A program made the position numbers and the translations under genes. This document shows, in pieces, positions 31,301-35,966 of a stretch of DNA of 35,966 nt. Every line of letters begins with the position of its first letter. Within the stretch, counting starts at the first letter, position 1. Location: contig JAUXIB010000005.1 in the NCBI GenBank assembly GCA_030621225.1, positions 1-35,966 on the forward strand, read 5' to 3'. The DNA comes from a candidate division FCPU426 bacterium (GTDB lineage: Bacteria; Oederibacteriota; JAUXIB01). The notes below the pieces were generated by a model. It saw only the letters and a list, made by a program, of their open reading frames with translations, did not search any database and was not told the origin of the DNA.

Positions 31301-33187
31301 ATGAATATCAAGAAAATAGCCCTATACGAGATCCAGACCAGTAGATTTCATATCTATAAGTCTAAATATTCCTATACGCCCCGTCTTGGCTTATGTGTGA
31401 TCGCCAATAAGCTTGCGCAGTGTTTTTCCGATATCAAGGTGGATATTTTTCTCGGCGAGCTGGCAAGCGGTTGGTCGTTGCGAGGATGGTTGCGCAAAAT
31501 TTTCCGGCTAAAGAGCAAAAATGAAGATATTTATACGGAGTTGATGAAGGCCGATATCGTTGGAATTTCCGCCCTGACCATGAATGTTAATGAAGCCTAT
31601 GATCTGGCGCGGAGGATGCGCCGGGAGGGTTTTAAAGGAAAGCTGATTATCGGTGGGGCGCATGTTACCTTCCATCCGGCCGAGCCGTTCCGTCATCGCT
31701 ATGATTACGTGGCGCGCTACGCGGGAGAAGGATTGATGGTTGAATTGATCGAGGCGTTGCGAGAAGAGCGGGGCGAGAAACGTCTCTTCCAGCGCTTGCG
31801 CCGCATCCAGGGTCTTTCCTTTCGCTGGGGCAAAAAAATACACCATAACCCGGTAGCCAAGGAGCGGCCGCGTAAATTGAACTGGGGCGCTATGGATTAC
31901 AGTCTTTTCAAGGGCATTGAGAACACTGTGCCTTTGGCCACCTCCATTTCCTGCCCGCACAAGTGCAGGTTCTGCTCGGTGGTTACGCAGTGGGGCGGGT
32001 ACAAGGAGCGGCCGCTGGAGGACGTGATTACTGAGTGGCGGCAGATAAAAAAGCTGCGTGAGACAGGGCAGCTGTCGCCGACCGCCACTATATTTATTAC
32101 CGATGATAATTTTTTGCCCTATCCCCATAAGAAGGAACGGGTTATCAAGTTTTTAAACATGTTGATAGATGAGGGGCTGAACGAAGTCGGCTGGAACGTG
32201 CAGGTCACCGCCAACACCGGCTTGGACTTGGACTTCCTCAAGCTGATGAAGCGGGCCGGGGTTCGCTGGGTATTCATTGGTTTCGAGTCAATAAACCCTA
32301 CGGTGCTTAAGGAAGCGAATAAAGCGTCGACCGCTGGCATAAATATCGAAGGCGCGCGTAATTTCCGTAAGGTGGGAATCAGTGTGCATGGCATGTTTGT
32401 CGCCGGTTTTGACAGTGATACTGTGGCCTCGATCAATGATAACCTGGAATTCGCTTTGGAGAACGTGGACACCGCCCAGTTCTTGATCCTGACGCCGCTG
32501 CTGGGTACGCCGCTCTATGAGGAATATAAAAAGAAGCGCATTGTCGATCATAACTGGGGGCATTACGACGCGATGCACATTACTTATACCCCGAAGAACT
32601 TTCGGCGGCATGAGTTCTTTGACCAGATACTGAGGGCTTACAAGCGGTTTTATTCGTTGCGCACTTTGTTGCGTACCGCTATGCGCCGGCGCAATTGGAC
32701 CAATAATATCCTGCTGATGAACGTCTGGGGATATTTCAAGGTGCGGGAATGGAACCTGCGGCAGAACCGCTCCTACCGCAAGCAGTTGCGCTTGGAACAT
32801 TTTCAGGAGGAGTTGCGCCACGCTTTTTACACCGGTTATAATCGTTATCGTCGTATTCTGCGCGGCAACCTGCGGCGCTTGGAGCACAAGTGGGACGACC
32901 GGATGTCTTCTATTAAGGATTCCGCGCACGAGATCGGTCAGCGTGGTGGCGAGATCTACGAGCAATATACCAAGAGCCTACAGGAGCATTTCACGCAGTG
33001 GCGGCGCGAGCTGGACGCGAAATACAAGCGCAAGGAGCGGCTGGGGCGTAAAAAGGGCCGGCGGGCGAAGGCTTATTACAAGCTTTACCTGGGCAAGATA
33101 GAAAAAGAAGACAGGGATACGCGGCAGCGGGCGATCCGTAGCATGAAGGACCGCAAGAAAAAATCGGCTGCTGCTTCCGGAAAGTGA
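31301..33187 (+). CDS. B12-binding-type radical SAM protein with basic C-terminal extension
   Basis: A 628-residue protein. The N-terminal ~180 residues resemble a cobalamin-binding Rossmann domain (ADIVGISALTMNVNEAYDLARRMRREG, LIIGGAHVTFHPAEPFR), without the DxHxxG motif. The radical SAM core follows with the 4Fe-4S motif CPHKCRFC (first Cys ~218), an ITDDNFLP strand and GFESINPTVLKEANK, as in BchE/HpnJ-like enzymes. The last ~190 residues are very rich in Arg/Lys/Tyr and helical, unusual for the family and possibly RNA- or membrane-binding. ATG 31301 is chosen because GGAGAG (31291-31296) is correctly spaced; the track's ATG 31289 is not. The next gene begins directly after its TGA. The reaction cannot be named from sequence alone. 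Confidence 0.85.
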   Translation: MNIKKIALYEIQTSRFHIYKSKYSYTPRLGLCVIANKLAQCFSDIKVDIFLGELASGWSLRGWLRKIFRLKSKNEDIYTELMKADIVGISALTMNVNEAYDLARRMRREGFKGKLIIGGAHVTFHPAEPFRHRYDYVARYAGEGLMVELIEALREERGEKRLFQRLRRIQGLSFRWGKKIHHNPVAKERPRKLNWGAMDYSLFKGIENTVPLATSISCPHKCRFCSVVTQWGGYKERPLEDVITEWRQIKKLRETGQLSPTATIFITDDNFLPYPHKKERVIKFLNMLIDEGLNEVGWNVQVTANTGLDLDFLKLMKRAGVRWVFIGFESINPTVLKEANKASTAGINIEGARNFRKVGISVHGMFVAGFDSDTVASINDNLEFALENVDTAQFLILTPLLGTPLYEEYKKKRIVDHNWGHYDAMHITYTPKNFRRHEFFDQILRAYKRFYSLRTLLRTAMRRRNWTNNILLMNVWGYFKVREWNLRQNRSYRKQLRLEHFQEELRHAFYTGYNRYRRILRGNLRRLEHKWDDRMSSIKDSAHEIGQRGGEIYEQYTKSLQEHFTQWRRELDAKYKRKERLGRKKGRRAKAYYKLYLGKIEKEDRDTRQRAIRSMKDRKKKSAAASGK

Positions 33188-33649
33188 ATGATGAGCAAAG
33201 AAAAAAGCTGGTTGAGCGACATTCTGAAGGAAGTCAGCCTCTTTGACGGATTTGATGATAAGATCCGTCGTGAAATATTTGGCGCTGGTAAAGTGAAAAA
33301 ATTTCCCGCGGGCGAGAAATTTATGTCAGAGAGTGCCCCCGGCAAAAAAATGTTCGTGATTATTGACGGTCGGGCCCGGGTCAGTCGTTGTACCGGCCAG
33401 GGGGAGGAGCGGGTGCTGGCTTACCTGGCGCGCGGTTCTGTACTGGGGGAGATGTCCGCTTTTGACGGCCTGGGACATTCGGCCGACGTTTATGCCGAGG
33501 AAGATGTGAGCGCTCTGGTCATAGATAACGAGAAGTTTTTCGCGCTGCTGCGCAAAGACGCTGACCTGGCTTTGAAGATAACTACTCGGATAATCTCCGC
33601 GCTGAGTATGCGCCTGCGCAAGACGAACGAGCAGTTGATGGAGCGGTAG
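33188..33649 (+). CDS. Stand-alone cyclic-nucleotide-binding-domain protein
   Basis: A 153-residue protein, one cNMP-binding domain without a DNA-binding part. It has the helix-first start (LKEVSLFDGFDDKIRREIF), the beta-roll FPAGEKFMSESAPGKKMFVIIDG and the phosphate cassette VLGEMSAFDGLGHSADVYA. The Glu of GE is kept, but the Arg that binds the cyclic phosphate in CRP/PKA is His (GHSAD), so the ligand may differ or be absent. It starts immediately after the radical SAM stop (TGA-ATG; ATG 33191 is an alternative), so the two are likely coupled. It could be a regulatory subunit for its neighbours. The TAG stop opens a heptamer array. Confidence 0.85.
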   Translation: MMSKEKSWLSDILKEVSLFDGFDDKIRREIFGAGKVKKFPAGEKFMSESAPGKKMFVIIDGRARVSRCTGQGEERVLAYLARGSVLGEMSAFDGLGHSADVYAEEDVSALVIDNEKFFALLRKDADLALKITTRIISALSMRLRKTNEQLMER

Positions 33650-33681
33650 AGAGTTATGAATTATGAATGCTGAATTATGAA
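33647..33681. repeat. Heptamer array including the stop codon
   Basis: TAGAGAG (stop TAG), TTATGAA, TTATGAA, TGCTGAA, TTATGAA in one register. Confidence 0.85.
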
Positions 33682-33716
33682 ATAGACCGATTCTTTGGTG
33701 GCGATGGTATTTTCCG

Positions 33717-34817
33717 ATGAAGAGCAGTCGACAAGTTAAAAATACTGAATTTTCTTTTCCCCCCTTCGAATCCCAAACTACGAGCCCCTGTGGCCAGGCT
33801 GGATGGCTTAGGTCTGCCGCTTGTCTGCTGCTGCTGATCGTTCTGTCAGTACCGCTGCCGGCCAAAGGAGAGCCTGCCGTTTTCCTTGGTTTTCAGGCCG
33901 CGCCGGACGTTCCCGCGTCTTTGACGAAGAGTACCGCCGGGGAATTGCGTTTGTTGTTGGCGCGTACTAAGGGCTTGGACCTTTGGCCGGAAGAGGATTA
34001 TGAAAAGGGCCGGCAAGACTTGCCGGCACGCTTGCGAGGAGATTGCCGCGGCAAGGACTGCCTGGTGGAGATAGGCCAGGCCCTCGGCCTGGCGTTCATT
34101 GTCCACGCTAGGGTACAGCGGGCCGGTGAGCAGTACGAACTGGAGGTACGCTTGCTAGATGTCGCCTTGGAAAAGGATTTTGCCGCTAATGTCTTTATGC
34201 GGCCCAAGGACGTCAAGCGAATGATGGAGAAGGTAGTGGCACAGTTTGGGGACAAGGTGCCGGAATTTGAGCGGGGGCGGCATGAGAAAAAGCGGCAGGA
34301 AAAGCTCCGGGTCAGGGAATTGGCCGATTTGCAGGAGGAAAGGGAGGAGAAGCTTTCCTTGCTGGCAAAGGAAAAGGAAAAGATGCGGCGGGAAAAGGAA
34401 AAGGCGTACGAACAGCGCAGAAAAGAGCGCGCAAAAAAACGTCGGGAACGTTACGAGCAGAAACGGCGCCAGTTGATGGATGAAGCGGGCATCAAGGGTG
34501 GATTTGGCATCGCGGATGCGATAGTTATTATTCCTGCTTTTTGTGGCACCGCAGGACTGGTGGTGGGTATGATCAGCCATTTTAAGATGCAGGCCGAGGC
34601 GGATGAGCTGGCCGGCCTGACAAACGAGAATTTTCGCCCGGCGCAGGAAAGGTCAGTAGCGTCGTGGCGTGGGCGGCGTAACCTGGCCCTGACTATTGGC
34701 GCTGTGGGCGGCGGACTGAGCGTGGCGGCTTTTATCTGGTATAAGAAGACAGGGCATAGCTTTACCTTGCGGTCCGGGCAGGACGGAGTGAAGCTGGCGA
34801 GGGTAATTGAATTTTAA
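33717..34817 (+). CDS. Exported protein with CsgG/TolB-like domain, charged coiled coil and two C-terminal membrane helices
   Basis: A 366-residue protein not assigned to a named family. Residues ~31-51 form the hydrophobic core of a signal peptide (LRSAACLLLLIVLSVPLPAKG); the ~30 residues before it come from repeat-like DNA. Residues ~53-185 look like the small alpha/beta domain of TolB-N/CsgG-type envelope proteins (STAGELRLLLARTKGLDLW, CRGKDCLVEIGQALGLAFIVHARVQ, EVRLLDVALEKDFAANVF), with a Cys pair CRGKDC. Residues ~190-260 are a long charged coiled coil (KEKEKMRREKEKAYEQRRKER). Hydrophobic segments lie at ~270-290 (IIPAFCGTAGLVVGMIS) and ~325-342. A periplasmic sensor or scaffold is plausible. 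No Shine-Dalgarno is seen. It ends 12 bp before the GGDEF gene, so the two are probably one operon. Confidence 0.7.
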   Translation: MKSSRQVKNTEFSFPPFESQTTSPCGQAGWLRSAACLLLLIVLSVPLPAKGEPAVFLGFQAAPDVPASLTKSTAGELRLLLARTKGLDLWPEEDYEKGRQDLPARLRGDCRGKDCLVEIGQALGLAFIVHARVQRAGEQYELEVRLLDVALEKDFAANVFMRPKDVKRMMEKVVAQFGDKVPEFERGRHEKKRQEKLRVRELADLQEEREEKLSLLAKEKEKMRREKEKAYEQRRKERAKKRRERYEQKRRQLMDEAGIKGGFGIADAIVIIPAFCGTAGLVVGMISHFKMQAEADELAGLTNENFRPAQERSVASWRGRRNLALTIGAVGGGLSVAAFIWYKKTGHSFTLRSGQDGVKLARVIEF

Positions 34818-34829
34818 GGGGGACTTTTT

Positions 34830-35888
34830 ATGACTTCGTGGTTTAAAACTCCGGAGCGCCGTCTAAAGGGCGGTTTTGCTTTTTTGATTATCGTGTCTGT
34901 CACTTTGGCCGGGGTAGCTTTTTTTCAAGCGATGGTCTTGGGAGAAAAGCTAAACCGTATCAGCAGTCGTTTCTATCCGGCCTTGATCGACAGCAATCGC
35001 TTGTTGATGGAAGTGATTACTGTTTCCGGCGCTTCCAATTTTAGCCCGGCTAATATGTCTTCGTTCACCGGTTCTTTCGCTATGCAAGAGGCGGTGGAAC
35101 GGTACGCGGGACTGCGGCATTTGGCGGAGAATATCAAGGGACACTTGCGGGATGGGGCATTGGACGACAAGCTGGCCGATGTCCAGCGCTTGGCGACCAG
35201 CAGCATGGATCGCTTTGGTAAGTTGCCCCGCCTGCGGGGAGATAAGAAAAAGGACGCCCTGGCGGAGCAGAGCTGGGACGGCCAGATGCTGATGGAAACG
35301 GCGACAGAGGTTAATGGCATTATCCGGCAGCAGACCGACTGGAATATGGCGGAGGCCAAGCGGGCCGCGGATCGCTTTCGCTGGTTGGGTATCGCCCTGT
35401 TGCTGGTGGTGGGTGGCGGCCTTTCCCTGGGGTTACTGGATTACGGCTTGCTGGTCGCGCGGCGCAGCCGGGACTATGAGCAATTGTTGCAGGCTTCGGT
35501 GAGCGATGTGGAGACCGGCCTTTATAGCCGTCATTATTTTGAACGACGCCTACTGGAGTATATAAACTGGGCGCGGCGGAAAAAGACCGGCGCGGCGGTG
35601 GTATTGATCCCTGCCGCTTCCACGGAGATAGTGAGACTGGGCGGGGAGTTGCAGACGGCAATACGTGATTACGACCTCTGTGCCCGGTTTGATCGGGAAA
35701 ACATCGCCTTGATATTGAACGACCTGGCGACGAGCCAGACAGATCTGGCCTTGCGGCGCCTGGGTCTTTCCGCCGGTTCGGTAGTGGCCCCTGGCCGGCG
35801 GCGTTGCGCCATGGCGGTTTATCCCGGGGACGGTGAAAAAGTGGATGAGCTGTTGCGTTTGGCGCAGGAACGCTTGAAAACGATGTGA
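34830..35888 (+). CDS. Membrane sensor with degenerate GGDEF domain (I-site kept)
   Basis: A 352-residue protein. A transmembrane helix (~11-32) and a second (~187-210) frame a helical periplasmic sensor of ~150 residues, as in four-helix-bundle receptors. Residues ~222-350 form a GGDEF-type domain (SDVETGLYSRHYFERRLLEYINWARR is the usual D-x-L-T-GLYNRRYF start). The GG(D/E)EF loop reads DRENI (from Asp288), and the metal-binding D-x-D-x-F-K is replaced, so c-di-GMP synthesis is not expected. The product-binding I-site RxxD is present at the correct distance (RDYD-LCARF-DRENI, Arg279). It is most simply a c-di-GMP receptor or pseudo-enzyme. AAGGGGG at 34817-34823 serves ATG 34830. Confidence 0.85.
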   Translation: MTSWFKTPERRLKGGFAFLIIVSVTLAGVAFFQAMVLGEKLNRISSRFYPALIDSNRLLMEVITVSGASNFSPANMSSFTGSFAMQEAVERYAGLRHLAENIKGHLRDGALDDKLADVQRLATSSMDRFGKLPRLRGDKKKDALAEQSWDGQMLMETATEVNGIIRQQTDWNMAEAKRAADRFRWLGIALLLVVGGGLSLGLLDYGLLVARRSRDYEQLLQASVSDVETGLYSRHYFERRLLEYINWARRKKTGAAVVLIPAASTEIVRLGGELQTAIRDYDLCARFDRENIALILNDLATSQTDLALRRLGLSAGSVVAPGRRRCAMAVYPGDGEKVDELLRLAQERLKTM

Positions 35889-35897
35889 CGAACGTCT

Positions 35898-35966
35898 TTC
35901 ACCACGACGACACAACGTTATAATTTGGATAACGGCTAAAGGCAGGAAGCCACAGAGGTCACAGAG
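35898..35966. repeat. Composite repeat at the window end
   Basis: TTCACCACGACGACACAACG plus TT (35898-35919) matches the reverse complement of 12201-12223 with one mismatch. ATAACGGCTAA (35929-35939) matches 12081-12091, and CCACAGAGGTCACAGAG follows as in the 12099 element. Cut by the window edge. Confidence 0.65.

Overview
The window comes from a diderm (Gram-negative-type) bacterium: it encodes LptD and an LptF/G permease, a PorV/PorQ-type outer-membrane barrel protein and several exported lipoproteins or beta-helix proteins. No rRNA, tRNA or housekeeping marker fixes the phylum. The mix of PorV-like protein, parallel beta-helix proteins with DUF5683-like tails, DUF2723-TPR and GT39-PA14 proteins is typical of poorly cultivated lineages (FCB-like groups or candidate phyla such as Omnitrophota or Firestonebacteria); that placement is a low-confidence inference. 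All supported genes are on the + strand. Most are single genes or short operons, each with a recognisable sigma70-type promoter (TTGACA and often an extended TGnTATAAT -10).

Layout. 1-3558: tail of an ABC ATPase, a DUF5678-like small protein, and a large GT39-type membrane glycosyltransferase with PA14 domains. 3814-8433: PorV-like barrel, a secreted Gly/Pro/Leu-rich tandem-repeat protein with poly-G tracts, and a beta-helix protein. 8645-11988: LPS export (LptF/G then LptD, overlapping by ATGA). 12273-15092: uvrA. 15424-19058: CRP-like regulator, beta-helix/DUF5683 protein, a Thr/Pro-rich lipoprotein and a clear terminator. 19619-27012: two alkaline-phosphatase-superfamily (sulfatase-like) proteins with TPRs, an Fpg/MutM homologue lacking the usual catalytic residues, and a DUF2723-TPR membrane protein. 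27139-30978: uvrB and a uvrC that lacks its C-terminal HhH domain. 31301-35888: B12-type radical SAM protein, a stand-alone cyclic-nucleotide-binding domain, a signal-peptide/coiled-coil protein, and a degenerate GGDEF protein that keeps an RxxD I-site.

The most unusual feature is not a gene. Nearly every spacer is built from heptanucleotide 'word chains'. These are runs of related but changing 7-mers (TGAATTA, TACGAGC, GTGGTCA, ACACGGG and TTGGTTG types) that hold a single 7-bp register for up to about 250 bp while the word family changes. Several arrays begin exactly at the stop codon of the preceding gene. At least two are fold-backs, with one half repeating the reverse complement of the other. 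In several places arrays have entered coding sequence: the N-terminus of lptD, probably the N-terminus of the 33717 protein, and the abrupt C-terminus of uvrC. Short palindromic dispersed elements lie among the arrays, including an 80-bp element found twice, each time just upstream of a strong promoter. Heptameric STRR repeats are known from cyanobacteria; the register-preserving word drift and gene-end capture seen here deserve a dedicated look.
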